A stretch of DNA of 64,000 bases from JAABTH01 sp964492615 (GCA_964492615.1 CAZBKZ010000009.1:16233-80232); one strand, 5' to 3'. Numbered from the stretch's first letter, positions 8,413 to 17,503 are shown. The notes: generated by a model not told the origin, from the sequence alone. Made by a program: numbers and translations.

Positions 8413-9348
8413 TTAAAGCGGGGGGATTCCCCTTCTGGCCGCTGCAGCCCGATGGGCACGTATCTTAGCCGCTAAAACGGGACGCAATTCGGTGATCAGA
8501 ATTCCCGCCAAAATTAAAAATGCTCCACCGATTTTCTGCATGGTGAATATTTCGTTCCAGAAGAAATAGGAGAACAAACCAGCAAAAACGGCTTCAGTCG
8601 AAAGGATCAACACAGCATGGGTTGGCGGAGTATATCGCTGTGCTATAGTTTGGGTAACGAAAGCCCCGATTGTACAAAATAAAACAGCATATAAAATAGC
8701 ACCCCATATTGCCAGGGAATGGCTGAACATACCCGCTGTCGGCTCAAAAATGAGAGCAATAGCCATACAGGCTATGCCTGTAAAGGCAATCTGAACAACG
8801 GATAACACTATTGGATCGCGCTCTTTCACATACATGGCAATTGAAATCAGGTGTCCTGCAAAAAGAAAGGCGCCAATCAGGGTTAATCCGTCTCCGAAGC
8901 CAAAACCCGTTGCTTCGTCTACTGACAAGAAGAAAAGACCTACTGCCGCCAGGGCGCCACCCAGAAAAGCCCACCAGCCGGGTGAACGCCTGGTTATTAA
9001 AAAATACAAAAATGGAACAATAACAACAGAGGTGCCGGTTATAAAACCTGATTTAGCCGGAGTGGTATATAATAGGCCGATAGTCTGAAATACGTAACCG
9101 GTAAGGAGGAAAAAACCGATCACCGCACCTGCACGCAAGTCAGCTGTTGACGCCCTTGCAAGCCGCTTCCAGAATATTATTGCCAGTAAAAAAGCGGCCA
9201 GACAAAATCTTATTCCCAGGTAGGTAAAAGGCTCAATTACTTCAAAGGCATGTTTCATAATTACAAAATTGGAGCCCCAAAAAAGGGCTACAAAAACCAG
9301 AGATATATCTGCCATGACCATTTTTTTTCTATCTGCAAGTTCGCTCAT
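8413..9348 (-). CDS. EamA/DMT-family transporter
   Basis: 311 aa with ten hydrophobic helices and two EamA repeats (residues ~15-145 and ~160-300); the FWGSNFVIMKHAF and LLTGYVFQTIGLLYTTPAKSGFI patterns are typical of the drug/metabolite exporter family. The ATG at 9348 has GGAG six bases before it; a GTG four codons earlier lies within the ribosome site. It heads a two-gene unit with the MFS transporter and is separated from the peptidase upstream by a hairpin. Substrate not predictable. Confidence 0.85.
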   Translation of the reverse strand: MSELADRKKMVMADISLVFVALFWGSNFVIMKHAFEVIEPFTYLGIRFCLAAFLLAIIFWKRLARASTADLRAGAVIGFFLLTGYVFQTIGLLYTTPAKSGFITGTSVVIVPFLYFLITRRSPGWWAFLGGALAAVGLFFLSVDEATGFGFGDGLTLIGAFLFAGHLISIAMYVKERDPIVLSVVQIAFTGIACMAIALIFEPTAGMFSHSLAIWGAILYAVLFCTIGAFVTQTIAQRYTPPTHAVLILSTEAVFAGLFSYFFWNEIFTMQKIGGAFLILAGILITELRPVLAAKIRAHRAAAARRGIPPL

Positions 9349-9366
9349 ATCTATCTCCACAAAAAT

Positions 9367-9407
9367 ATTGCCCGGCCTGCCATGTGGTTAGCAAGCGGCC
9401 GGACAAT
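9367..9407 (-). terminator. Hairpin terminator after M20 peptidase gene
   Basis: ATTGTCCGGCC (minus strand 9407-9397) pairs with GGCCGGGCAAT (9377-9367) with one mismatch and is followed by ATTTTT. It separates the peptidase from the DMT transporter. Confidence 0.6.
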
Positions 9408-9470
9408 TCTTATTGTAACACATTCCTCTTTTTTATAAAACAGAGCAAATAAATTTGCCGGATTATACTA

Positions 9471-10700
9471 TTAAGAAAGCAGATCCATAACTGTATACAG
9501 CATTATCCTCGCTGTATCAACCATTGTATCAATTTCCACATATTCGTCTGCAGCATGGAAGTTGGCGCCGTCAGGACCAAACAATACGGTTGGGATTTTA
9601 AGCCGCGGAGCTATATGATTGGCATCTGATTCCGAACGGAAATATGTCGTCACCATATCCTTGCTGAGGATCTCTTTACTGCCCTGCTTCAGTGAATTTA
9701 CCAGGGGAGTATCTTCTTCGATAGTCCAGGGTAGGAAATATGCATCGGGATGAGGTAGATCGCGAAGCCTGATGTCAACTTCGCTCTTCAGATCAAGCGA
9801 ATTAACTATATCCTTAACCTCTTTCAGGGCCTGGCCGGCATCGCCCTCAACTGTATGACGGTATATGGTAAAACTTGCTTCTTCGGGCACGAGCAGGTAT
9901 TTTTCGCCACCGCGCAGGTTGGTAATGCACATGGTTCCTTTTCCCAGCAGCGGATGATCGCCAAGATCAAGATTATCGCTTACAGCATTAATAATACGGG
10001 CAGCATCCTCCACGGCATTAATACCTTTTTCGGGAGTGGCCCCATGGGCTGATTTCCCTTTTACCGTTACGTAATAAACTGCAGTTCCCCTGCTACCAAG
10101 GGCAACACAGGGAAATTTTTCATTTCCGGGGGCAAACGGTCCCGATGGTTCAGGAATTATGCAAAAATCAGCGCCATCAGTTATGCCATCGGTAATAGTA
10201 AAATGGGTACCCAGTCCGTAAGGACCTTCTTCATCACTCACCGCGGTAAAAAGCAGGTCGCCTTTAAGTTCTATGCCTGCTTCAACCAGCGCTTCCAAAA
10301 CAAAAACCGAGGCAACTACTCCGGATTTCATATCGAGAGAACCGAGGCCGTAAAGGCGTCCGTCTTTTTCGATACCGGCATAGGGATCGACTGTCCAGCC
10401 ATCACAGAGAGGGACAGTATCAACATGCCCGTTAATGAGCAGCTTGGGGCCACCTCCACTACCGGGTAAATTCACAATAAGGTTTTCACCTTTAAATCCT
10501 GTAATTTTTGGTTCTTCATAATGATGTATTTTCGTTTGTAAACGATTGTAGTAAGACAAGCGTCCTCTCAGGTAATCAACTACTTCTGCTTCTTCAAAGA
10601 AAGGACTTTTTATGTTAACCAACTCTCTGAGGAGTTTGACCATATCTTCTCTATTAATCAGGCTCGAGGCTTTTTCGTAAAGCTTCATATCAACAGCCAT
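9471..10700 (-). CDS. M20-family metallopeptidase/deacylase (ArgE/DapE-like)
   Basis: 409 aa zinc hydrolase. Metal-site motifs are in order: NGHVDTVP (His), GSLDMKSGV (bridging Asp), SDEEGPYG (catalytic Glu-Glu), PEPSG, and the late HAADEYV histidine. A dimerisation lid lies between (~200-310). Members remove acyl or aminoacyl groups from amino acids (acetylornithine, succinyl-diaminopimelate, carnosine-like dipeptides). ATG 10700 sits nine bases behind GGAGG. It lies downstream of nhaC and kamDE on the same strand, but a strong hairpin (10774-10797) stands between, so it may be transcribed separately. A role in delivering a free amino acid to the aminomutase is possible but unproven. Confidence 0.85.
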   Translation of the reverse strand: MAVDMKLYEKASSLINREDMVKLLRELVNIKSPFFEEAEVVDYLRGRLSYYNRLQTKIHHYEEPKITGFKGENLIVNLPGSGGGPKLLINGHVDTVPLCDGWTVDPYAGIEKDGRLYGLGSLDMKSGVVASVFVLEALVEAGIELKGDLLFTAVSDEEGPYGLGTHFTITDGITDGADFCIIPEPSGPFAPGNEKFPCVALGSRGTAVYYVTVKGKSAHGATPEKGINAVEDAARIINAVSDNLDLGDHPLLGKGTMCITNLRGGEKYLLVPEEASFTIYRHTVEGDAGQALKEVKDIVNSLDLKSEVDIRLRDLPHPDAYFLPWTIEEDTPLVNSLKQGSKEILSKDMVTTYFRSESDANHIAPRLKIPTVLFGPDGANFHAADEYVEIDTMVDTARIMLYTVMDLLS

Positions 10701-10773
10701 TAAATAACGCCTCCTAAAAACTGCTTATAATAAACCAAACATACACAGGCAGACAATAAAAATTTTTAAAGAA

Positions 10774-10797
10774 TAGGGGGAGGCGAGCCTCCCCCTA
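10774..10797 (-). terminator. Strong hairpin after nhaC-like gene
   Basis: A perfect inverted repeat (TAGGGGGAGGC / GCCTCCCCCTA around a GA centre) 24 bases beyond the antiporter stop, followed on the minus strand by TTCTTTAAAAATTTTT. Probable rho-independent terminator. Confidence 0.7.
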
Positions 10798-10820
10798 CTC
10801 GCATTAACAGACATTCTGAC

Positions 10821-12266
10821 TTAGCTTACTTCTTCATCATCCTTGAACTTACTTACACTCTTAATATCGCCTTCTTTAAACATGGCAAAGCCGACCCAGG
10901 AGTAGATAATCGCTATGATCGGAACTAAGAAGGATAAGAATGTATAGGGAATGTATTCTACAGTGGGCACTCCTAAACAGCCGAAGAAAAATACACCGCA
11001 AAGTCCCCATGGTACGAGCGGGGAGGTAACTGTTCCGGCATCCTCGGAAGTTCGGGAAAGAACCTGCGGTAAAAGCCCTAACTTTTTGTATGCAGGACGA
11101 TACATCCGGCCCGGGATAATAATAGCCATGTACTGGCTGGCTGAAAACAGGTTAACCAGAATAGCTGAAATAACATGGGTAGTTACCAATCCACCAACGG
11201 TTCTGACCAGGGCTCCCATTTTTTCCAGCAATACTGAAAGAACATTGGTTTTCTCAAGGATTCCACCAAAGGAAAGGGCAACAAAACCGAGGGAGATGGT
11301 CCACATCATACTCTGTAAACCACCACGGCTGAGCAGGGCATCAAGTGCTTCAACCCCTGTATCCGCGCTATATCCATTATTCATGAAGCTGAGCATTTCA
11401 CCCAGGCCGTAACCCTGGAAGATCATGGCAAAAGCCGCTCCAACTATGGAAGCAATGATCATAACTGCCAAACCGGGAACCCGCTTAACAGCCAGTATAA
11501 CAACCAGGATCGGTGGAATAAAGTAAATAAGGCTGATGTGGAAGTTAGCTGTCAAACCGTCAAGCACCATGGCAATCTGGCCGGCATCGATGGTGCCGCC
11601 GGCAAACCGGGCGCCCATAATCGAATAGAGAATTAAGGCGATAACCAGAGCCGGTATAGTTGTATACATCATGCTCTTAATGTGGTCAAAGAGGTCTGCT
11701 TCACCGACTGCAGCACCGAGGTTGGTTGAGTCGGAAAGAGGTGACATCTTGTCACCGAAAATCGCCCCGGAGATGACTGCACCGGCAGTCATGGCCGCGG
11801 GGATTCCAAGGCCCATACCGATTCCCATGAAAGCAACACCAAAGGTAGCGCCCGTTGTCCAGGAGCTACCGGTGGTAACTGAAGCGATAGCGCAAACCAG
11901 ACAGACGGTTGCCAGGAAGATGGTAGGCGTTAAAATTAACATACCGTAATAGATTAATGACGGAATAACACCGGCAGGAATCCATGAACCGATTAAGACA
12001 CCGATCATCATCAGGATTAACATGGGCAGCATGGCAAGCTGGCAACCATAAAGAATAGCATCCTGACACTCCTTGTAGCTATATCCGGCCCTGGTTGCAA
12101 CTATAATAGCTACAACTGAGGCAAGAATCAGGGTAATGTGGGTATCCCAGGGTTGGTCAAGCACAAAAACCTGGACAAAGAGAGCCACACAAAGGAACAG
12201 AATCACAAATAAGGCACCGGCAAAACTTGGCTTTTTGTCCTGCACTGGCTTTGTTTCAGCTGACAT
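10821..12266 (-). CDS. NhaC-family Na+/H+ antiporter-like transporter
   Basis: 481 aa integral membrane protein with about 12 helices, including the NhaC-type GDKMSPLSDSTNLGA segment (~155-170) and SEDAGTVTSPLVPWG (~405-420), residues typical for ion and substrate coordination in the NhaC/ArsB-like superfamily. Homologues exchange Na+ for H+, or malate/lactate and amino acids. The ATG at 12266 follows AGGAGG by seven bases. It lies 111 bases behind kamE; the gap holds an imperfect GC-rich hairpin (12348-12372). Its place behind an aminomutase operon suggests import or exchange of the amino-acid substrate rather than only pH control; that is inference. Confidence 0.85.
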   Translation of the reverse strand: MSAETKPVQDKKPSFAGALFVILFLCVALFVQVFVLDQPWDTHITLILASVVAIIVATRAGYSYKECQDAILYGCQLAMLPMLILMMIGVLIGSWIPAGVIPSLIYYGMLILTPTIFLATVCLVCAIASVTTGSSWTTGATFGVAFMGIGMGLGIPAAMTAGAVISGAIFGDKMSPLSDSTNLGAAVGEADLFDHIKSMMYTTIPALVIALILYSIMGARFAGGTIDAGQIAMVLDGLTANFHISLIYFIPPILVVILAVKRVPGLAVMIIASIVGAAFAMIFQGYGLGEMLSFMNNGYSADTGVEALDALLSRGGLQSMMWTISLGFVALSFGGILEKTNVLSVLLEKMGALVRTVGGLVTTHVISAILVNLFSASQYMAIIIPGRMYRPAYKKLGLLPQVLSRTSEDAGTVTSPLVPWGLCGVFFFGCLGVPTVEYIPYTFLSFLVPIIAIIYSWVGFAMFKEGDIKSVSKFKDDEEVS

Positions 12267-12377
12267 TTTTCTACCTCCTGTAATAAATTAAAGTATAAAA
12301 CAATGAAACAAAATCACCTGTTGTCCTGCTGATCACCTCCCAAACGCACAGGGGCGGTCCAGTTGGTCCGCCCTTGT

Positions 12378-13136
12378 TCAGTTCTGCTTATTATCTTTTA
12401 CCTGCTTCACCAGTTCGGTCGCAATGTAAGACGCAACATGGTTTGGCAGAGTTCCAGGTCCGAAACCTGCATCATAACCAAGCTCAATAGCCAGTTCATG
12501 CGAAATACGCGGCCCGCCGCATATCATCATTACACGATCGCGCAGCCCTTCCGCTTCAGCCAGCTCAATCAGTTCAGTAAGGTTCTCAAGGTGAATGTTT
12601 TTCTGGGTAACCACCTGTGATACCAGGACAGCATCGGCATTCAACTCAACTGCGCGGGCCAGCAGCTCGGCATTCGGCACCTGGCTGCCCAGGTTATATG
12701 CATCAATTTCCGGATAGCGTTCCAAGCCGTACTCACCCTTGTAGCCCTTCATATTGATTATGGCATCTATGCCAACAGTATGGGCATCACTACCCGTGCA
12801 GGCGGCGACTACAACCACCTTACGCTCCAATTCTTTCTCGATCAGGGTGTTGATCTCCTTGAAACTGAGGATAGTCTGCTGCTGCTTGGGAATTTTTATT
12901 GCTGAATAATCTACAGTATGGCTGCAGCGGCCGTATAGGACAAAGAATGTAAACCCCGCTCCCAGGTCGGCCATTTCAGTCACAGAAGGCCCTTCCAGGC
13001 CCATCTTAAGAGCTATCTGCCTGGCAGCTTCTCTTGCCTCATCCCCGGCCGGAACAGGAAGAGTAAAACTAACCTGCATTGCACCGTCGTTCAGGGTGTC
13101 GCCATATGCCTTGACTTTTGTAAAATCGTGTTCCAT
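12378..13136 (-). CDS. kamE: Lysine 5,6-aminomutase, beta (B12-binding) subunit
   Basis: 252 aa. An N-terminal dimerisation part (~1-95) is followed by a Rossmann-like B12 domain with DAHTVG (Asp117-His119-Gly122), the base-off/His-on motif whose histidine ligates cobalt. Eleven residues later is Lys130 (INMKG); in the Clostridium sticklandii enzyme the cobalt His133 and the PLP lysine 144 are also 11 apart, so Lys130 is the likely PLP anchor. The LVSQVVTQKN and CGGPRISHELA segments complete the fold. The ATG at 13136 is two bases after the kamD stop, behind GGGAGG; a longer upstream frame lies wholly inside kamD. Size and split favour lysine 5,6-aminomutase over ornithine 4,5-aminomutase, whose subunits are ~121 and ~735 aa. 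Confidence 0.9.
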   Translation of the reverse strand: MEHDFTKVKAYGDTLNDGAMQVSFTLPVPAGDEAREAARQIALKMGLEGPSVTEMADLGAGFTFFVLYGRCSHTVDYSAIKIPKQQQTILSFKEINTLIEKELERKVVVVAACTGSDAHTVGIDAIINMKGYKGEYGLERYPEIDAYNLGSQVPNAELLARAVELNADAVLVSQVVTQKNIHLENLTELIELAEAEGLRDRVMMICGGPRISHELAIELGYDAGFGPGTLPNHVASYIATELVKQVKDNKQN

Positions 13137-13137
13137 A

Positions 13138-14724
13138 TCAGGACTGCCTCCCTTCGAGCGGCTCTGAATGATTGAGGAACAGTTCAAAAAACGGGTTATA
13201 ATATTCCTTATGTTTTTCAATCACTCCGTTACTGCCTTTACCGCCATCCTGTGTGCGTTTTATATCGGCAAATAAACCCTGTTCCATGGCAGTTTCAAGC
13301 GAAATTCTATCTATCTCCTGAAGCATTTCACAGGCCTGGTCAAGAAGATAAGTTGCTCTCTTCTGTATTTTTCCACCTTCAACAAACATTATTTCTTCAC
13401 CAAGGTGCCGGGCATTATTGAAAATATAACTGCTGTTGGCAATACTCAGGTAACGATCGCTGATGAAAGGTGTATGGATCGCTTCAGTCAGCATACCTAA
13501 AAGTTGTATTTCCTGACCGGTCATTACCGAAACCAGGTTAAACATTCCATTAACCAGGAAAGTCTTAAAAATATCACCGGTTACATGCTTGGTAGGTGGC
13601 ATATATTTTAGAGGTGACTTCGGAAACAGTTCACGGCAGAGTTGAGCCTGGGCTATCTCCATCAATAAGCCGTCTTCCATATCGGGGTTAATCTCAAAAG
13701 CATGCCCCAAACCCATCTGCTCTTCTTTCAGTCCTGACCTTAAAGCAAGTTGTTCGTTGATAAACTGCGAGGCGAGAACTGTATAACCTTTTTCGTAAGC
13801 ATCAGCTGTGGTCAGGTAGTTGTCTTCTCCGGTATTAATGGTTATGCCGGCATAGGCATTGATCATCCTGGAAAAATGCTGGTCAATAAATGTCCTGCGC
13901 ATATTGATATCCCGGAATAAAATTCCATACATGGCGTCATTAAGCATCATGTCCAAGCGTTCCATTGCACCCATGGCCGAAATTTCCGGCATACATAAAC
14001 CGGAAGCATAATTAACCAAATTAATGTAGCGGCCGGTTTCTTCACCTGCCTCGTCAAGTGCCCGGCGCACAATCCTGAAGTTTTCCTGGGTTGCATAAGT
14101 ACCGCCAAAACCTTCGGTTGTAGGTCCATAGGGAACGTAATCAAGCAAACTCTGACCGGTATGGCGAATTACTGCAACTATATCAGCGCCCTGAAGAGCT
14201 GCAGCTTTTGACTGAACAGCATCTTCGTAAACATTGCCGGTAGCAACAATCACATAAAGCATAGGCTTACCCGGAGGGGTTGCTTTCTTTTTCATCTCTT
14301 CGCGTTTCTTTTTAACCGATTTTATCTTTGCCGCCGCTTCAACCGCCATTTTATCGGCAACATCACGCCATTTTTCTTCCGGACAATCAGGAACAGACGA
14401 AATAGAAAGTTTGCCGCAGGCGAGGTTTTCAGCAACCTGCTGAGCACTTTCCTGCCTGTCAACCATAGCCCGGGCGAGCCAGGGAACAAGGCCACGGTCT
14501 AACAAACGTGCCTCTTCCAGCTTTTCAACCATAACGTTGGCCAAAGGAACATCTCCCTGGTCAACACCGTCAATACCCAGCAGCCTTGCTGCTGCTCTTT
14601 CAGTAGTTGTGGTTGTGTAATCACCAATCCATTTGTGAAGGTGATCAGCTATCTTTCCGGCAGTTTCTCTGGCCAGAACAACTTTGCTTTGATCAAGATC
14701 CAACTTATTTTCCACCGGATTCAC
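13138..14724 (-). CDS. kamD: Lysine 5,6-aminomutase, alpha subunit
   Basis: 528 aa TIM-barrel subunit that, with KamE, moves the terminal amino group of D-lysine or L-beta-lysine one carbon inwards using adenosylcobalamin and PLP radicals. Conserved blocks include TGNVYEDAVQSKAAALQGADIVAVIRHTGQSLLDYVPYGPT-type text (about 175-220), the GGTYATQENFRI segment, and EINPDMEDGLLMEIAQAQL. The start is uncertain: GTG at 14724 lies three bases after GAGAGG, a second GTG nine bases on has better spacing. It is followed by kamE with one base between and preceded by the P-loop gene 20 bases upstream. Length agrees with the C. sticklandii enzyme. Other lysine-fermentation genes (kamA, kdd, kce, kal) are not in the window. 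Confidence 0.9.
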   Translation of the reverse strand: MNPVENKLDLDQSKVVLARETAGKIADHLHKWIGDYTTTTTERAAARLLGIDGVDQGDVPLANVMVEKLEEARLLDRGLVPWLARAMVDRQESAQQVAENLACGKLSISSVPDCPEEKWRDVADKMAVEAAAKIKSVKKKREEMKKKATPPGKPMLYVIVATGNVYEDAVQSKAAALQGADIVAVIRHTGQSLLDYVPYGPTTEGFGGTYATQENFRIVRRALDEAGEETGRYINLVNYASGLCMPEISAMGAMERLDMMLNDAMYGILFRDINMRRTFIDQHFSRMINAYAGITINTGEDNYLTTADAYEKGYTVLASQFINEQLALRSGLKEEQMGLGHAFEINPDMEDGLLMEIAQAQLCRELFPKSPLKYMPPTKHVTGDIFKTFLVNGMFNLVSVMTGQEIQLLGMLTEAIHTPFISDRYLSIANSSYIFNNARHLGEEIMFVEGGKIQKRATYLLDQACEMLQEIDRISLETAMEQGLFADIKRTQDGGKGSNGVIEKHKEYYNPFFELFLNHSEPLEGRQS

Positions 14725-14744
14725 ATTCCTCTCTCTGCAATTAA

Positions 14745-15797
14745 TTATTGAACCATCCCTTCCTGGTAAACCAGATCGTAAACAGGGTATGGTTTTAAAA
14801 CATCTTTCATCTTTTCTAAAAACAACCCGGGGTTATAATCGCGGCCGCTGGGATCGGTTGGATTAAGGGTAACAGCCAGCAGCTTCATTTCATTTAAAAC
14901 AAAGATATCGCCACCTCTACTAAGAAAACGGTAATATATTTCCGGGGAAATAAAAACCCTGGTTGCATCATTAACAACAACCAGGGGTAATTTCTTAAAA
15001 GATTCCATGATGTCGAGCAGAGTGTCATCAACAAGGGCCCCGCCAAAAACCAGGGCTGCAGTTTCCTCTCTGCACTTATCCAACAACTGTGCCCCGGCCA
15101 GCAAAGGAATTATACCCCTGACCGACTCAACCCGGAAATCGTTACCGTTGCGGTGCAGCAGCGCTGCATTGCCCTTTTCAATTCCATCATGAGCAGCTTT
15201 TAACAAAGCCTTTTCTTCCGGGACAGTTTTTGTAAATAATTCTTTGCGAAAAATAGTTTTTTTAATTACATCATCCATCGTCGGTCCAAGAGAGGCTCCC
15301 GAAGCAAGAATGGTGGCATCCGTAACTAAAGGCGATGCCGAAGCAAGCCTGTTGATAGCCCCGTCAACAAGCACATGTCCGGCCCCGAGTGATAACAAAC
15401 TGCTGATTATATGCTTTAAAGAACTCACACTACCCGGCCCGGCCAGCTCAACCAGCCCCTCCCTTTTAACCTCTGCAAGGCATACCGGCCCAAGAGGGGT
15501 GGAAAAGTTAGTAATTTCTATGAGCTCTAAAACCGCATCTGCTGCCTTAAAACATGCTTCTGCCGTTGCGATAACCGAACCTTTGGGAGTATATATGCGC
15601 GGCTTTTCTTTCAGCGTAAGCCTGTCAAAGCGTTCGCCATCGTAACCGGCTGAAATTAAGCCAACAACCACTCCGCTTTTTTCATATTCTTTGACCAGGT
15701 GGTTTAAAGTTACAGTTTTACCCACATTTTTAGTCATACCAACGATAGCAGTGGCCTTGCCCTGATGGTCGCTGACTTGCTTAAAAAGATCCGACAT
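14745..15797 (-). CDS. kamB: P-loop protein, KamB-like lysine 5,6-aminomutase reactivase subunit (putative)
   Basis: 350 aa with an N-terminal nucleotide-binding loop GMTKNVGKT (residues ~20-28) and later the VLVDGAINRLASASP and DATILASGASLGPTM segments. Sequence text and position directly before kamDE match the accessory protein called KamB in clostridial lysine-fermentation operons, where KamB and the MutS-like KamC are proposed to reactivate the aminomutase after loss of its cofactor. No kamC is present here, so either this protein works alone or the partner lies elsewhere. ATG 15797 follows GGGGTAAACGGGT. It is the first gene of the unit, divergent from the PucR regulator across a 322-base control region. 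The assignment as reactivase rests on context and remembered family text. Confidence 0.65.
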   Translation of the reverse strand: MSDLFKQVSDHQGKATAIVGMTKNVGKTVTLNHLVKEYEKSGVVVGLISAGYDGERFDRLTLKEKPRIYTPKGSVIATAEACFKAADAVLELIEITNFSTPLGPVCLAEVKREGLVELAGPGSVSSLKHIISSLLSLGAGHVLVDGAINRLASASPLVTDATILASGASLGPTMDDVIKKTIFRKELFTKTVPEEKALLKAAHDGIEKGNAALLHRNGNDFRVESVRGIIPLLAGAQLLDKCREETAALVFGGALVDDTLLDIMESFKKLPLVVVNDATRVFISPEIYYRFLSRGGDIFVLNEMKLLAVTLNPTDPSGRDYNPGLFLEKMKDVLKPYPVYDLVYQEGMVQ

Positions 15798-15845
15798 ACC
15801 CGTTTACCCCATAGAAGTATAATGAAATAGATAAAAAAAGATCCT

Positions 15846-15932
15846 ACTGCGGCTGAGAATTTTTTCCTGTTCATTGCTTAAATGTTCGGGTTTTTGCGCT
15901 GTTTCATATATTAAATCTTGAGAAACCGCAGT
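15846..15932 (-). ncRNA. Candidate structured leader of the kam operon
   Basis: In the kamB leader, ACTGCGG (minus strand 15932-15926) pairs with CCGCAGT (15852-15846), enclosing ~73 bases in which GTTTC and GAAAC can form an inner stem. It begins ~130 bases and ends ~50 bases before the kamB start. No known riboswitch class was recognised, and the structure is judged by eye only. Confidence 0.25.
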
Positions 15933-15982
15933 CGTTATATCAGCAGTAGAATCTGATTAAATTTTACTAAATATCACTCAGC

Positions 15983-16037
15983 TATACATTATCTATTCAG
16001 GCTAAAAATAGTATCTGTTCTTTATACATTATGTATA
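15983..16037. promoter_or_regulatory. Two operator-like sites between kamB and pucR
   Basis: The 322-base divergent intergenic region has no gene. It holds a perfect 15-base palindrome TATACATTATGTATA (16023-16037) and a second copy with two changes, TATACATTATCTATT (15983-15997), exactly 40 bases away, close to four helix turns. Their place between the divergent starts suggests a PucR-family regulator site. Confidence 0.5.
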
Positions 16038-16119
16038 AAATAGCAGGAAAATTACCAATTTAGTTGAATATAAACTAATAAATTATCTTATATTTATATA
16101 ATGAAATGAGGTTGAACGA

Positions 16120-17394
16120 TTGTCGGTTACTGTTGCCGAAGCCCTGGAGATGGAAATCTTTCAAAAATGCCGCCTTCTGACAGGGGAATCAGGGTTGCAG
16201 AATGTCATCCTCTGGGTTAACATTTTGGAAATTCTTGACGACTTGAGCCATATTGAACCGGGAGAGCTGCTCATTACAACAGCGCATGACTTTAACAACC
16301 AGAGCCCGGGCAGTCAGGAAGGAATGATTGAACTATTTGCCGCGAAAAAACTGGCTGCTGTAGCGATACAAACAGGACACTATGTCCAGGTATTACCGGA
16401 CACATTTATAAAGCTTGCTGAAAAACACTCGATCCCCATCATAGAAATTCCTTCTGATATTAGTTTCAAAAACATCACCAAAGCCCTGATGAACAAACTC
16501 GTTCAGGATGCCTACTCTGAAGCAACCGGCACAGAGGAAAAGAGCCCGGACGACAGGCTTGAGCGTCAGGCTAAAACTATGAAAAAGTTATGGCTGCAGC
16601 TTCTCAATACTGACAACCCAAAGGATTATCATCTTGAGTTAGCCCGTTTTAACCTGGAAGCTAAAGAACCGATTGTTGTCACTGTTATATCATTCAGCAA
16701 TAATAAAAAAAACATTCCAGCAAACTCGGCTGATGACCACTATAAATTAAGAATACAGGCAGATAAAATACTGGTCAGGCTGTTGCGGGAGTTACATGTT
16801 CCCTTTCTGCTCGGCCCGTCTGAACGGTCCTCAACTATCTTAATTCAGTGCAGTCAGCTGGCAGACGACCCCCTGGCCTTGAACCAGGAAATAATTCATA
16901 AGGTTATTGATGAATTTAAAACAGCATTACCCGAATATACAATGCAAGCCGGATTAAGCTGCCTGCATCATGATATTTCCGGTATTAAACCGGCCCTCGG
17001 CGAAGCTGAAAAAGCGCTTCATGCTGCATCACTTAACCTGGTAGAAGCAGGGGAAGTTCTTCTATATAAAAATCTTGGTTTATACCGCCTGGTCCTTGAT
17101 ATAAGAAACGTTGAAACTTTAATGTGTTATTTTAATGAAACGACCGCTCCACTGTTGGAATATGACCAGAACAGCGAGGGAGCGCTTTTGAAAACCCTGC
17201 GCCAGTATATGAAATCATGCAGTATAAAAAAAGCGGCGGAAAATCTTTATGTCCACCGTCATACAATGAAATACCGTCTCGAACAGGTTCACAAACTAAC
17301 CGGACTCGACCCGCTCCAGCCTGAAGATGCACTGCAGTTAAATATCGGGCTATATATTTACCGTTACCTGCAGGCCCTGAATATGCTCTCCTGA
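16120..17394 (+). CDS. PucR-family transcriptional regulator
   Basis: 424 aa. The N-terminal PucR domain (~1-125) has the typical GESGLQNVILWVNILEILDD and GELLITTAHDF text; a degenerate GGDEF-like middle part follows (~165-320); the C-terminus (~345-420) is the PucR helix-turn-helix (SIKKAAENLYVHRHTMKYRLEQV). Such proteins activate amino-acid, purine or GABA catabolic genes in response to the substrate. TTG 16120 is eight bases after ATGAGG; no better start is seen. Divergent from kamB and the only regulator in this block, so it most likely controls the aminomutase operon through the repeated motif between them. A hairpin terminator follows its stop. Confidence 0.85.
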   Translation: MSVTVAEALEMEIFQKCRLLTGESGLQNVILWVNILEILDDLSHIEPGELLITTAHDFNNQSPGSQEGMIELFAAKKLAAVAIQTGHYVQVLPDTFIKLAEKHSIPIIEIPSDISFKNITKALMNKLVQDAYSEATGTEEKSPDDRLERQAKTMKKLWLQLLNTDNPKDYHLELARFNLEAKEPIVVTVISFSNNKKNIPANSADDHYKLRIQADKILVRLLRELHVPFLLGPSERSSTILIQCSQLADDPLALNQEIIHKVIDEFKTALPEYTMQAGLSCLHHDISGIKPALGEAEKALHAASLNLVEAGEVLLYKNLGLYRLVLDIRNVETLMCYFNETTAPLLEYDQNSEGALLKTLRQYMKSCSIKKAAENLYVHRHTMKYRLEQVHKLTGLDPLQPEDALQLNIGLYIYRYLQALNMLS

Positions 17395-17443
17395 GCATAT
17401 GGATTATATCCGGGGTTTTTAAGTATAACTCAGCTGAAGTATA

Positions 17444-17476
17444 GAGGGCGCCACCGGCGCCCTCCTTGAATTTTTA
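17444..17476 (+). terminator. Terminator after pucR
   Basis: GAGGGCGCC (17444-17452) and GGCGCCCTC (17456-17464) form a nine-pair stem with a three-base loop, followed by TTGAATTTTTA. It lies between the convergent pucR and aminotransferase genes. Confidence 0.75.
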
Positions 17477-17503
17477 TAAATGTTAATGCTGTATCTTCAA
17501 TCC

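Noticed and set aside
12348..12372. Hairpin between kamE and the antiporter gene as a terminator
   Set aside because: The GC-rich stem has a mismatch and no T-run follows; at most a processing or attenuation site.
12378..14724. Ornithine 4,5-aminomutase (OraS/OraE)
   Set aside because: Subunit sizes of 528 and 252 aa fit KamD/KamE, not the ~735/~121 split of the ornithine enzyme.
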